Of a stretch of 64,000 nucleotides of DNA, positions 33,778 through 47,404 are shown piece after piece (positions within the stretch are counted from its first letter, which is position 1; every line of letters starts with the position of its first letter). Below the pieces are notes generated by a model that was not told where the DNA came from, made no database searches, and saw only the letters and a program-made list of their open reading frames with translations. Source of the stretch: Acidimicrobiia bacterium (lineage in GTDB: Bacteria > Actinomycetota > Acidimicrobiia > Spongiisociales > JAHEDJ01); assembly GCA_029210695.1 (NCBI GenBank), contig JARGFH010000004.1:1-64000 (forward strand), read 5' to 3'. Made by a program: the position numbers and the translations under genes.

Positions 33778-35379
33778 CTACGGGTTCTGGAACTCTGCTT
33801 TCGGGCCCAGGTAGTACCACCAATTCAAGAACAGGCAGATCGCGTAGAAGGCGGCGAATGCGTACAGGGCGATCTCCGGTGTTGTCTTCGTGATCTGCTC
33901 GCCGAACTCCTGAGGCACCACGAATGCTCCGTAGGCGGCGACGGCCGAGGTCCATCCGAGCACCGGTCCGGCTTGCTCCTGGTCGAACACGACGGCGATC
34001 GTGCGGAAGGTGGACCCGTTTCCGACTCCGGTCGCAGCAAACAAGACGAGGAAGAGCAGGAAGAACGGCAGGAAATGATCCTCCGGAGTTGCAGATTGGT
34101 ATGCCTGCTTCATGAAGTAGGCGACTCCGAGCGCACTGGCGATCATCACCACCGACACCCACTGCGTCACTCGCGCTCCACCGACTTTGTCGGCGATCCA
34201 GCCGCCGACCGGACGGATGAACGCCCCGATGAACGGGCCCATCCACGCAAACGTCAACGCCGAGGGGCCTCCGGGGTTCACGAGGTCATGGGTCATCACC
34301 CCATCCACCAGGACATGCTGAAAGCCGAAGATGACCTTGATCGCCAGGGCAAAGCCGGCCGAGTATCCGATGAAACTGCCGAACGTCATTGTGTAAATGA
34401 CGCTCATGATCCAGGTGTGCTTGTTGCCGAAGATCTTGAACTGTCGCTCGAGGTTGGGCTTGATCTCACCACGCAGAAGCTTGAGGAGCAGCACCGTTCC
34501 CCAGATCACCAGGATGATGATCGGGTACTTGGCCCACGTCCATCCCAAGCCGGTCGGGCTCGGCAGGATGAAGAAGAGGCCGATGGCGGCCGGAATGAAG
34601 GCCAATCCGAGCATCCCGCTGATCTTGGCGAACGAATTGAGGGGGGAGCCGATGTTTGGAGAGACGTGCTCGGCGCGGATGTTGTCCATCTTGAACCATG
34701 CGAAAAACGCCAGCGGAATCAGGATGACGAGCCACACGAAACCGGCGTTGTGGATCCAGGTCTCGGTACCGGCTGCGATCTGACCGATCAGGGTTCCAGA
34801 AGACGTCTCGAGAATCATCGATCCGCCACCGAAGAGCCCGAAGGTCATGACCAGAGGGATCAGCACCTGCATGGTCGTGACACCTGCGTTGCCGAGGCCG
34901 GCGTTCAAGCCGAGTGAGAGGCCCTGCATCTTCTTCGGATAGAAGAAACTGATGTTGGACATAGACGAAGCGAAGTTCCCACCACCCAGGCCCGAAAGGA
35001 ATGCGAGCGCCTGGAAGATCCACAGTGGCGTGTCCTGCGAGAGAAGAGCAAGACCGGTACCGACAGCCGGGATCATCAACAACGCAGTTGTGAAGAAGAT
35101 CGTGTTCCGACCACCCGCAATCCGGATCAGGAAGCTGCTCGGAATCCTGAAACTCGCCCCTGCCAGACCGGCGATTGCCGACAATGTGAAGAGCTGCGCG
35201 TTGGTGAAAGGAAAACCGAGGTTGAGCATCTGAACGGTGATGACGCTCCAGTAGAGCCATACCGCGAACCCACACAAGAGGCTTGGGATTGAGATCCAGA
35301 GGTTCCGCTTGGCGATCTTCTTTCCGGTGGTTTCCCAGAACGTCTCGTCTTCGACGTCCCAGTCGTAGATGTCAGCCAT
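33778..35379 (-). CDS. narK: NarK-family nitrate/nitrite transporter (NarK2-like)
   Basis: 533 residues, major facilitator superfamily, 12 or more helices. The family signature appears as NAGLGNAGVTTMQ (nitrate signature) and SGLGGGNFASSM in the first half, and GNGSTFRTIAVVF in the second. Such proteins import nitrate or exchange it for nitrite. The soluble N-terminus MADIYDWDVEDETFWE is typical of long actinobacterial NarK proteins. Met 35379 follows GAGGAAAGCGC; the frame extends nine codons further, before that site. It is downstream of a second narK on the same strand, giving the tandem pair often found beside nar operons. Confidence 0.9.
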   Translation of the reverse strand: MADIYDWDVEDETFWETTGKKIAKRNLWISIPSLLCGFAVWLYWSVITVQMLNLGFPFTNAQLFTLSAIAGLAGASFRIPSSFLIRIAGGRNTIFFTTALLMIPAVGTGLALLSQDTPLWIFQALAFLSGLGGGNFASSMSNISFFYPKKMQGLSLGLNAGLGNAGVTTMQVLIPLVMTFGLFGGGSMILETSSGTLIGQIAAGTETWIHNAGFVWLVILIPLAFFAWFKMDNIRAEHVSPNIGSPLNSFAKISGMLGLAFIPAAIGLFFILPSPTGLGWTWAKYPIIILVIWGTVLLLKLLRGEIKPNLERQFKIFGNKHTWIMSVIYTMTFGSFIGYSAGFALAIKVIFGFQHVLVDGVMTHDLVNPGGPSALTFAWMGPFIGAFIRPVGGWIADKVGGARVTQWVSVVMIASALGVAYFMKQAYQSATPEDHFLPFFLLFLVLFAATGVGNGSTFRTIAVVFDQEQAGPVLGWTSAVAAYGAFVVPQEFGEQITKTTPEIALYAFAAFYAICLFLNWWYYLGPKAEFQNP

Positions 35380-35432
35380 GCGCTTTCCTCTTCCCGCGGG
35401 GCTCATCCCCGCACTGCCAAGTGATGTTTGAC

Positions 35433-37049
35433 CTATGCCTCCAGGCGCCCCTCTGCGTCGTGGACGAACTCCTCAACAAACGAATCCTTTGGTTCTTCGA
35501 GCATCAACAGGGTCACGACGAAGCTGAGCGCCGCTCCGGTCGCCAGGACGAAGAAGAACGTCTTGGAGTCAACCAGCGAGAAGAGAACCAGGTATATGAC
35601 CGCGCCGACGTTGCCGTAGGCCCCCGCCATTCCGGCGATTTGTCCCGTCATCCGCTTGTTGATCATCGGGATGATGGCGAACGTCGCGCCTTCCGCCCCC
35701 TGCACGAACACCGAGGCGAAGACGGTGATTGCCACGGAGGCGACCAACCACCAGAGCCCCCCGAACATCGGGACCACGGTCCTGAGGCCGTCGGCGTCTA
35801 CCCCGCTGCCCCATCGACCGATGAATGCCATCAGGAGGAACCCGACTGCGATCCCGACCATGTAGATCAGCATTGTTCGTTTGCGGTTGGCCATCCGGTC
35901 GGACAGGTACCCGCCCAGTGGCCGGGCTCCCAGGTTCACGAACGCGAAGGAGGCTGCCACCACCCCTGCGACGGTGGCCGTGACCAGCGGGCTGCCGCCA
36001 CTGTCTGTGAGAGGAACGAAGGTGTTCTCGAAGAACTTCGGCAGCATCGACACGACCGCCAGCTCTGCCCCGAAGTTGGCAAAATAAGTGCTGTTGAGAG
36101 CCGCGACACTGCCCCAGTGGTATTTCTCGTCGTCGGGAACCCCTGCTCGAAGGTACGGGAGATTGATCTGAAGGGTTTTGAAGACGTGGCCGACGTAGAC
36201 CGCCAGGAGAATGCCGTAGATGACAAACAGCGTTCCATCGGAGATGACCGCCTCACCGTCGATTTTCACGTTGCTGATTCGCCAGGCGAGGACCCCGAGG
36301 GCACCAACCAGCGGAAACGACCAGACGAGATACTGGGTCAGGTCACGGTACGACGTAACCATCATCGGCTCGGTCTTCTTGGCTTTGTGGAGTTGCTCGC
36401 CCGCCGGTACATCCCGGACCAGGAAGTAATACAGCACCCCGTAGGCACCCATGACGAAGCCGTTTACTCCGAGCGCCCAACGCCAGGCGTTGTCACCGAG
36501 TCCGAACCAGTTGTCCATGACTGTTATCGCAAACCAGGGGAGCGTCATAGCGGCGAACGCGGATCCGAAGTTTCCCCAACCTGCGTAGAACCCTTCTGCT
36601 CTACCGATGTACTTCGGAGGGAACCACTGAGCGACCATCTTGATCCCGATGACGAATCCGGCGCCGACCGAACTGAGCACGAGGCGGGCTATCAGCATCT
36701 GCATGAAGGAGTCGGCGAGAACGAAGGCCAGGGCGGGAAGCGCCATGAGGACCATCAACCCCGAGAAGACGACGCGTGCCCCGAAGCGGTCGATGAGGGC
36801 TCCGACCACGATGCGGGCCGGGATCGTCAGAGCGACGTTGGCGATCAACAGGATCTTCACGTGCTCGTCGGTCAACCAACCGACGGAATCCAACATGGTG
36901 GTCGCCATCGGAGCCATGTTGAACCAGACGTAAAAGGTCATGAAGAAGGCGATCCAGGTGTAGTGGAGTGTCCGGATTCGCTCCTGGCTGAAGTCGAGCA
37001 GTTTCGGCGGCGTATCAGCCGTGGACGGTGACCGATCGTCCTGACTCAT
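35433..37049 (-). CDS. narK: NarK-family nitrate transporter (NarK1-like)
   Basis: 538 residues, major facilitator superfamily. Motifs: HYTWIAFFMTFYVWFN at the first helix, GALIDRFGAR in loop 2-3 (the MFS motif), AGWGNFGSAFAAMTLP (nitrate signature) and LGARPLGGYLSDRMANRKRT in the second half. It is different enough from the neighbouring narK to be a separate type; one is likely a proton-linked importer and the other a nitrate/nitrite exchanger. AAGGAGAGG precedes the ATG. It is divergent from the Rrf2 regulator gene, so the 176-base gap should contain both promoters. Confidence 0.9.
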   Translation of the reverse strand: MSQDDRSPSTADTPPKLLDFSQERIRTLHYTWIAFFMTFYVWFNMAPMATTMLDSVGWLTDEHVKILLIANVALTIPARIVVGALIDRFGARVVFSGLMVLMALPALAFVLADSFMQMLIARLVLSSVGAGFVIGIKMVAQWFPPKYIGRAEGFYAGWGNFGSAFAAMTLPWFAITVMDNWFGLGDNAWRWALGVNGFVMGAYGVLYYFLVRDVPAGEQLHKAKKTEPMMVTSYRDLTQYLVWSFPLVGALGVLAWRISNVKIDGEAVISDGTLFVIYGILLAVYVGHVFKTLQINLPYLRAGVPDDEKYHWGSVAALNSTYFANFGAELAVVSMLPKFFENTFVPLTDSGGSPLVTATVAGVVAASFAFVNLGARPLGGYLSDRMANRKRTMLIYMVGIAVGFLLMAFIGRWGSGVDADGLRTVVPMFGGLWWLVASVAITVFASVFVQGAEGATFAIIPMINKRMTGQIAGMAGAYGNVGAVIYLVLFSLVDSKTFFFVLATGAALSFVVTLLMLEEPKDSFVEEFVHDAEGRLEA

Positions 37050-37181
37050 GTCCCTCTCCTTTGAACTGAGCTGTTGTCGGACCGGCTTCCCCGAACCCCC
37101 GGGTCGTTGGGGTCTGTTCCGGCACCAGTGTCGCGCCTTCGATGGACGCCCGCAGTTGTGTTTGTAGTCGGAATTCCACGT

Positions 37182-37218
37182 AACGTCAAGTGCAACTCTA
37201 AACGTTAAGTGCTATACT
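37182..37218 (+). promoter_or_regulatory. Promoter of the rrf2 gene with tandem operator-like repeats
   Basis: AACGTCAAGTGCAA (37182-37195) and AACGTTAAGTGCTA (37201-37214) are direct repeats matching at 12 of 14 positions with a 19-bp period. The second runs into a good -10 box, TATACT (37213-37218), 8 bases before the start codon. The -35 is weak (TGCAAC at about 37192). Repression by the Rrf2 protein itself, or nitrate/oxygen control of the region, is inferred. Confidence 0.55.
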
Positions 37219-37225
37219 CAGCGTT

Positions 37226-37732
37226 ATGCAGGCGTCTCTCGGAAGAAAAGGCGACTACTCGGTGCGAGCTGTGCTCGACATCGCCCGCCACAATGGCGAT
37301 CGCCGCAAGGCCCGGGAGATCGCCGCGGAGATGGATATACCGAACCGGTATCTCACTCAGATCCTTGCCAATCTCGTTCAGCATGGCCTGCTCGAGGCCG
37401 TTGCCGGCCCCACCGGCGGATACGTTCTCGCCCGGCAACCAGGTCAGGTCTCGCTCCTCGAGGTTGTCGAAGCCGCTGAGGGGCCGATCGCTCTCGACGT
37501 ATGCGTGCTGCAGGGAGGACCGTGCTCATGGGAGAACAACTGCCCGGTGCATGTCCCTTGGGCGCGCGCCCAGAACGCCATGGCCGAGCAACTGTCGACC
37601 ACGTCGTTCGCGGATCTGGTAAGTATTGATGAAGAACTTGCTGCCGGCACCCATCAGATTCCCGAGGACACACCACCTCACAAGATTCCAACTCCCCGGC
37701 TGCCGAGGAAGTCGGACAATAGGAAGAGATAG
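37226..37732 (+). CDS. Rrf2-family transcriptional regulator with three-Cys motif
   Basis: 168 residues. The winged-helix domain (1-80) reads MQASLGRKGDYSVRAVLDIA, then REIAAEMDIPNRYLTQIL and GPTGGYVLARQ, the standard Rrf2 pattern. The Cys motif follows at about residues 92-107: VCVLQGGPCSWENNCPVH, spacing C-x6-C-x5-C, suited to an iron-sulfur cluster that senses nitric oxide, oxygen or redox state, as in NsrR/IscR. The C-terminal tail is polar and Pro/Lys-rich. It begins the plus-strand unit with the diheme cytochrome and narGHJI and is divergent from narK, so it is the likely local regulator of nitrate respiration. Confidence 0.9.
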   Translation: MQASLGRKGDYSVRAVLDIARHNGDRRKAREIAAEMDIPNRYLTQILANLVQHGLLEAVAGPTGGYVLARQPGQVSLLEVVEAAEGPIALDVCVLQGGPCSWENNCPVHVPWARAQNAMAEQLSTTSFADLVSIDEELAAGTHQIPEDTPPHKIPTPRLPRKSDNRKR

Positions 37733-37810
37733 CAAGTCGGATCGATTGGATCTCGGAAGGCATCGGGGAGAGAAGTGCACTTCATAGATCGAGAGAGGGA
37801 AGGAAAGGGC

Positions 37811-38604
37811 ATGAGACGGTCACTGTGCCTGGCGCTGATCGTGGGAGGTACCGCAGTCGTCATGCTGTTTCCGCCCGCAGTCGGCGCACAGGAGGAAGTC
37901 GACGGCCGAGAGGTGTTCCTCGCCAGCTGCGCGGCCTGTCACCAGGGTACCGGTGTAGGCGTGAGTGGATCGTTCCCTCCTTTGGTCGGCAACGACCGTG
38001 TGCAGGACACCGAATACGTCAAGACCGTATTGGCAGAAGGCAAGTCCGGCCCACTTGATGTTCTCGGAGTCTCATACGACGGAGAGATGCCTTCCTTCCC
38101 GGATCTCTCGGGTCCCGAGATCGATGCGGTGATCGGCTACATCCAGGCCGGCGTGTTCATTCCTGCTGAGACCGGGGGACTCGAACCCGGTGACGCAGCC
38201 AGAGGGAAGGACCTCTTCACGGGAGGCGAACGTCTGGAGAACGGGGCTCCTGCGTGTGCTTCGTGCCACACCGCAGCCGGCTTCCAGGCTCTAAACGGAC
38301 CGGCCCTCGGGCCCGATCTCACTGATCTGTCCAACCGGTACGGCGGCGAAGAAGCTGTAGCAGCCGCATTGGTCAGCCCTCCGTCGGCAACCATGCAGCC
38401 GCTCTTTTCCGACAGCCCCATCGCCGACCAGGAGAGGTCAGACCTGGCCGCCTACTTCGCCTCCCTCTCGAATGTGCAGCCATCCGGGGGGCCCGACGTA
38501 CTGGTTTTGGGCGGCGCCCTCGGCGTTGTTGCTCTGTTCGCATTGATGTTGCTGGCGCCGCGCAGTCGGCGGCCGGGATTCGCACGGCAGTTGAGGAGCC
38601 AACG

Positions 38605-38608
<4 letters not shown>
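37811..38608 (+). CDS. Membrane-anchored diheme c-type cytochrome (NarC-like)
   Basis: 265 residues. A signal peptide ([20 protein letters not shown], cleaved near VGAQ) leads to two cytochrome c domains with heme motifs [10 protein letters not shown] and [10 protein letters not shown]. Possible distal Met ligands are in GEMPSFPDL and ATMQPLF. One C-terminal helix ([20 protein letters not shown]) anchors it, facing outward. Its stop overlaps narG by four bases (ATGA). A diheme cytochrome directly ahead of narG is also known from Thermus nar clusters, where NarC passes electrons or helps assemble the enzyme. Met 37811 follows GGAAGGAAAGGG; the frame opens 12 codons earlier. Confidence 0.87.
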
Positions 38609-42222
<3,614 letters not shown>

Positions 42223-42233
42223 GAGGAGGAACC

Positions 42234-43741
<1,508 letters not shown>

Positions 43742-43745
<4 letters not shown>

Positions 43746-44254
43746 TGTGGGACTTCGCGCCGCTGGCCGAGGGATTCGAATACCCCCGTCCGGGCCGCCT
43801 CGAAGAACTGCGGGCGGCGATGGCGAAGCTCGACTCGGCCGGGGTGCGTAGGCACTTCAGCCACTTCATCGAATCGGTCGGCGATCTCAGTCTCGCCGAG
43901 TGGGAAGAGCTGCACACACGAACGCTGGATCTCGGGCCCTTGTTCGTGCCGTACGTCGGCTGGGTGATTTGGGGGGACAACTATCACCGGGGGGAGTTCA
44001 TGGCGGAGCTCAAGGTGGCGCAGGAGGAGGCGGGCGTCGACGCCGGTGGCGAGTTGCCCGACCATCTTGCTCCCGTGCTCCGACTCCTGGCGGTTGCCGG
44101 CCCGGTGCCGGCGACCCTCCTCGAGGTGTTGCCCACCGCGGTGGCAAAGATGCGTGGTGAGTTGAAAGAGGCAGAACGCGACAACCCGTACCGGCACCTC
44201 CTGAAAGCAATTTCCGAGGTCGATGTCCCGTCCACGGTTGGAGGTGAGCAATGA
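43742..44254 (+). CDS. narJ: Nitrate reductase assembly chaperone
   Basis: 170 residues, all-helical NarJ/TorD family. It binds apo-NarG and controls cofactor insertion before membrane attachment, and is not part of the final enzyme. Visible features: the FEYPRPGRLEELRAA segment near the N-terminus, GPLFVPYVGWVIWGDNYHRG with the family's Pro/Tyr-Gly region, and DHLAPVLRLLAVAG, the central NarJ helix. It overlaps narH and narI by ATGA on each side, so translation is coupled. Confidence 0.9.
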
Positions 44255-44955
44255 GCGATGGCGTCCTGTTGTTTGTCGTGCTCCCGTATGTCGCGTTGGC
44301 GCTCGCGATTGTGGGCACGGTTTACCGGCTCAAATTCCGGAAGTTCTCTGTGTCTTCGCTGTCGACCCAGCTGCTGGAGAATCGTCAGCTCTTCTGGGGC
44401 TCGATCTCGTTTCATTGGGGGGTCCTGGCGATCCTCGTCGGTCACCTCCTGGCCCTTCTCGTCCCGGTCGGATTTCAGGCGTGGAATGGCGCCCCGGTGC
44501 GGTTGTATCTCCTCGAGATCACGGGATTCTCCCTCGGTCTGTGGGCGCTGGCGGGGCTGGTGGTGCTGATCCACCGGCGCCTTACCTCGCGGCGGGTGCG
44601 GGTGGTTACGACGCCGATGGATTTCGTAGTGCTCACGCTTCTACTCGCGCAGATCATCACCGGCCTATGGATCGCCGTCGGCTATCGCTGGGGTTCGTTC
44701 TGGGGTACCGGCGTGTTTGTGCCGTGGATCTGGTCGTTGTTGACCTTGCGGCCCCGACCGGAACTGGTGGTCAACGTCCCGCTCGTGCTGCAGACGCACG
44801 CCACCCTCTTCTGGTTGTTCCTGGTGGCGTTCCCGTTCTCAAGGTTGGTGCACATCATCACGGTGCCGTTCCAGTATCTAATCCGACCGTGGCAGTTGGT
44901 CACCTGGGTACGGCGCGACCAGAAGACCCCGACCAGGGTCGGAACCGGCGTCTGA
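44251..44955 (+). CDS. narI: Nitrate reductase gamma subunit (diheme cytochrome b)
   Basis: 234 residues with five hydrophobic helices. Candidate heme ligands are two His in SFHWGVLAILVGHL (helix 2) and two in LQTHATLFWLFLVA through RLVHIITVPF (last helix), the NarI pattern of four His for two b hemes. It oxidises quinol at the outer side and anchors NarGH on the cytoplasmic face. It closes the nar operon. A palindromic repeat lies 14 bases after its stop. Confidence 0.93.
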   Translation: MSDGVLLFVVLPYVALALAIVGTVYRLKFRKFSVSSLSTQLLENRQLFWGSISFHWGVLAILVGHLLALLVPVGFQAWNGAPVRLYLLEITGFSLGLWALAGLVVLIHRRLTSRRVRVVTTPMDFVVLTLLLAQIITGLWIAVGYRWGSFWGTGVFVPWIWSLLTLRPRPELVVNVPLVLQTHATLFWLFLVAFPFSRLVHIITVPFQYLIRPWQLVTWVRRDQKTPTRVGTGV

Positions 44956-44968
44956 CCCTTCCCCACTC

Positions 44969-45017
44969 GTTCTGGCGTCAGAAAGCGCGCAATTCTGGCC
45001 GGTTCCTGACGCCAGAA
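44969..45017. repeat. Intergenic palindromic element, copy 2
   Basis: TTCTGGCGTCAG (44970-44981) and CTGACGCCAGAA (45006-45017) pair perfectly. The spacer AAAGCGCGCAATTCTGGCCG resembles that of copy 1 at 33711, and both are followed by a G-run. Because it immediately follows narI it may act as the operon terminator. Both copies can be read as a peptide like SFWRQKAR...FLTPE, which I regard as meaningless. Confidence 0.85.
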
Positions 45018-45128
45018 GGGGTTACCTGCCACAAAGTACCTCTTGCGCATTGCTAACCGCCCGGTAAGCTGCGCGCGGCTTCGACCGTCCCGGCTCAAGA
45101 TCCGGGGCGCTCGTGCCGATTCCTTTCT

Positions 45129-45797
45129 ATGAACGCCCCCACCTTCCAACCCCCCTCGCTTCGTTCGCTCGCGCGACATGCCATCCGCCCACTGCTCGAG
45201 GGTGTGGTTATTCCGCTGGCTTTGTTCTATGTCTTCCTGTGGATTGTCGGGATTTGGGGAGCGATCGGAGTTGCCCTCTTCTGGTCGTGGGGAGCGGTTG
45301 CATATCGAGTGCACCGACGCCAGCGCGTCCCCGGGATCCTCTTGCTGGGCGCACTTGGGATGACTGTGCGCACCGTGCTGGCAATCTCGACCCGGTCGGT
45401 GTTCTTCTACTTCCTCCAGCCGACGCTCGGTACCGTCGTCGTGGCTGCCGCCTTCTTGCTCTCCGTTCCGGCCGGTCGACCGCTGGCCGCCCGGCTCGCC
45501 GAGGACTTTCTGCCGATGCCGGACGCCTTTCGGAGTCATCCGGCTGTGCGAAGCTACTTCCTCCGCATCACCCTCTTGTGGGCGCTGGTGCAACTCGCCA
45601 ACGCCGCTCTGGGGTTCTGGTTGCTCGTCAGTCAGCCGGTTCCCGTCTTTCTGGCTGCCAAAACGGCCGGAACGCTCGCACTCACTGCGGCGGCCATCGG
45701 CGTTTCAACCTCTGTGTTCTTCCGATCGATGCGCCGTCACGGACTGCTCGCAACCGCCATCCCGGCATTGCCCGTCAGCACGCATATCGTGGTTTGA
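45129..45797 (+). CDS. Integral membrane protein (VC0807-like)
   Basis: 222 residues with six hydrophobic segments. The pattern LLEGVVIPLALFYVFLWIVG, WGAIGVALFWSW and RVPGILLLGALGMTVRTVLA is like VC0807-family or septation-protein-A-like membrane proteins with no established function. A short soluble N-terminus precedes the first helix. The stop overlaps the next start by TGATG, so it is coupled to the alpha/beta hydrolase downstream. A weak promoter could lie in the 110 bases after the palindromic repeat. Confidence 0.7.
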   Translation: MNAPTFQPPSLRSLARHAIRPLLEGVVIPLALFYVFLWIVGIWGAIGVALFWSWGAVAYRVHRRQRVPGILLLGALGMTVRTVLAISTRSVFFYFLQPTLGTVVVAAAFLLSVPAGRPLAARLAEDFLPMPDAFRSHPAVRSYFLRITLLWALVQLANAALGFWLLVSQPVPVFLAAKTAGTLALTAAAIGVSTSVFFRSMRRHGLLATAIPALPVSTHIVV

Positions 45798-46534
45798 TGC
45801 AAGGTCTGCAATTCGTCACTCGCGACGGCTTCACGTTGCAGGGTCGCTGGTTGCCGGCAACCTCTAATCCTCGTGGAACCGCCGTAGTCATTGCCCACGG
45901 GTTCACTGCGTCGAAGGACGATCCAGAGGTTGACGAGTTCGCTCGCGGATTGGCCGATGCCGGCCACGACGTGCTGACGTACGACTCCCGGGGTCACAAC
46001 GATTCTGAAGGCCTGTGCACTTTGGGAGACAGCGAGCAGTTCGATGTGGAGGCAGCTGTGCGAGAGGCCAGGTTGAGATCCGGCACGGTGGTGGTGTTCG
46101 GTGCATCGATGGGAGCCATCGCCGCCTTGCGTTATGCCGCCACTGACCATGGGCTGGCCGGCGCCGTGAGCCTCAGTTCACCGGCGCGGTGGCGAGTCCC
46201 GAGGAGTGCCTCGGCAGTTCTGGCGATACTCATGACCCGGACGAAACTCGGCCGCTACCTGGCCGCCCGGTTTCTGCGGGTTCGCATCCACCCGCTATGG
46301 ACGAATCCACCTCCCCCCGAGGCTCTGGTCTCGAGTATCAGGGTGCCTCTCGCCGTGGTCCACGGACAGGCCGATTCTTTCATCCACACCGGCGAGGCGA
46401 GACGACTGGTGCTGGCGGCGGTCGGACCAACTCGCCTCGAGCTTGTCCCACGCATGGGGCATGCATTCGACAGGAGGGGCATCCCCTCAATTCGTCGGGC
46501 AATCGATTGGGCACTGGCGACGGCTCCAGCCTGA
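45797..46534 (+). CDS. Alpha/beta hydrolase
   Basis: 245 residues, soluble. Features: oxyanion region IAHGFTASKDDP, SRGHNDSEG, nucleophile Ser in FGASMGAIAAL, acid in VHGQADSFI and catalytic His in PRMGHAFD. The fold is that of serine esterases/thioesterases; substrate is unknown. The ATG at 45797 overlaps the stop of the preceding membrane-protein gene (TGATG); the frame extends far upstream, but that part overlaps the membrane gene out of frame. It is followed by a short direct repeat and the convergent degV-like gene. Confidence 0.87.
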   Translation: MQGLQFVTRDGFTLQGRWLPATSNPRGTAVVIAHGFTASKDDPEVDEFARGLADAGHDVLTYDSRGHNDSEGLCTLGDSEQFDVEAAVREARLRSGTVVVFGASMGAIAALRYAATDHGLAGAVSLSSPARWRVPRSASAVLAILMTRTKLGRYLAARFLRVRIHPLWTNPPPPEALVSSIRVPLAVVHGQADSFIHTGEARRLVLAAVGPTRLELVPRMGHAFDRRGIPSIRRAIDWALATAPA

Positions 46535-46540
46535 AACCGC

Positions 46541-46573
46541 AACTCGCGACTAGAAACTCGCGACCCGCGACTA
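46541..46573. repeat. Short direct repeats between convergent genes
   Basis: AACTCGCGAC occurs at 46541-46550 and 46555-46564, followed by a partial third unit CGCGACTA (46566-46573). The unit period is 14 bases. It fills the gap between the stops of the hydrolase and the DegV-like gene and includes the latter's stop codon. Confidence 0.7.
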
Positions 46574-47404
46574 CCTCTCATCCCACCACCAGGCGAGGCC
46601 CGTAAGGCTTGGTCCGGAATGCATCACCATTACGGTGCCGAAATAGCCCATGAACTCGGTTTCCGGTTCAACTTCCGACCGGACCGCGTCCAGCAGACGA
46701 ACGGCGGTCTCTGCTCCCAGGGCGTGCAGGCCGGCGATGTGGAGGCGGGCGTTGCCAGGATTCGATGACCGCCAGATATCCAACAAGCGTTCACTGGCAG
46801 ACTCGTCGCTCAGAGCCGGGCGGAGAGCATGCACCTTCCCGTGGCGAACCTCGACCAGAGGCTTGACCCCCACCATGTCTCCCGCCCGGGCGGCGATGTA
46901 CGGGACGTGGCCTCCTCGTGCCAACCAGCCCAGATCGTCCAGTCGAGCGACCAGCCGGACCCGCCCGGCGATGTACTCAGCCTCGCCGGCTACCGCATCG
47001 AGCGACCAGCCGAGGTTGGCGCATCGAGTGGCGCCGAGGACGGCCAGCCCCTGCGCGCCGGCTGCCGTCCGCGAGTCGAGGACCCGTGTAGGGACCGATG
47101 AGAGCCGCGACGCAGTGTGGGCGCTGTCGTGGGTTCCGGAGGCGAGCCCACAAGAGACGGTGACGATCAGCACGCCGTCATCGGTTCCGTGCTCCTCGAT
47201 CGCTTGCAGGAAGTCACCCGGCGACGGTCCTGAAGTCGTGAAGCCTTCATCGATGCGCTCTACAACCTCCTCGAGGCCCATTTCGCCGTCGAGGTAAGAC
47301 TTTTCCCCGAGCGTGAATCGCTCGGGGACGACGATCACTCCCGTCTCATTCGCTACCCCGGAGGGGATGGTGGCAACGCTGTCGGTGATAACGGTGACGG
47401 TCAT
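46571..47404 (-). CDS. DegV-family fatty-acid-binding protein
   Basis: 277 residues. The N-terminus MTVTVITDSVATIPSGVA is the DegV signature, followed by FTTSGPSPGDFLQAIEE and VLDSRTAAGAQGLAVL. Members bind a single fatty acid; in Firmicutes FakB presents it to the kinase FakA. No FakA-like gene is in this window. It overlaps the stop of the PlsY-like gene upstream by ATGA, placing a fatty-acid-binding protein and an acyltransferase in one operon. Met 47404 is chosen for the signature and the overlap; an in-frame Met at 47437 would lie inside plsY. Confidence 0.88.
   Translation of the reverse strand: MTVTVITDSVATIPSGVANETGVIVVPERFTLGEKSYLDGEMGLEEVVERIDEGFTTSGPSPGDFLQAIEEHGTDDGVLIVTVSCGLASGTHDSAHTASRLSSVPTRVLDSRTAAGAQGLAVLGATRCANLGWSLDAVAGEAEYIAGRVRLVARLDDLGWLARGGHVPYIAARAGDMVGVKPLVEVRHGKVHALRPALSDESASERLLDIWRSSNPGNARLHIAGLHALGAETAVRLLDAVRSEVEPETEFMGYFGTVMVMHSGPSLTGLAWWWDER

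Noticed and set aside
35283-37031. 582-codon plus-strand open frame
   Set aside because: Antisense to the NarK1-like gene; Asp/His/Glu-rich shadow typical of an antisense frame of a membrane protein.
45113-45796. Long N-terminal extension of the alpha/beta hydrolase
   Set aside because: It overlaps the membrane-protein gene out of frame, and the hydrolase fold starts at Met 45797 with a TGATG overlap.
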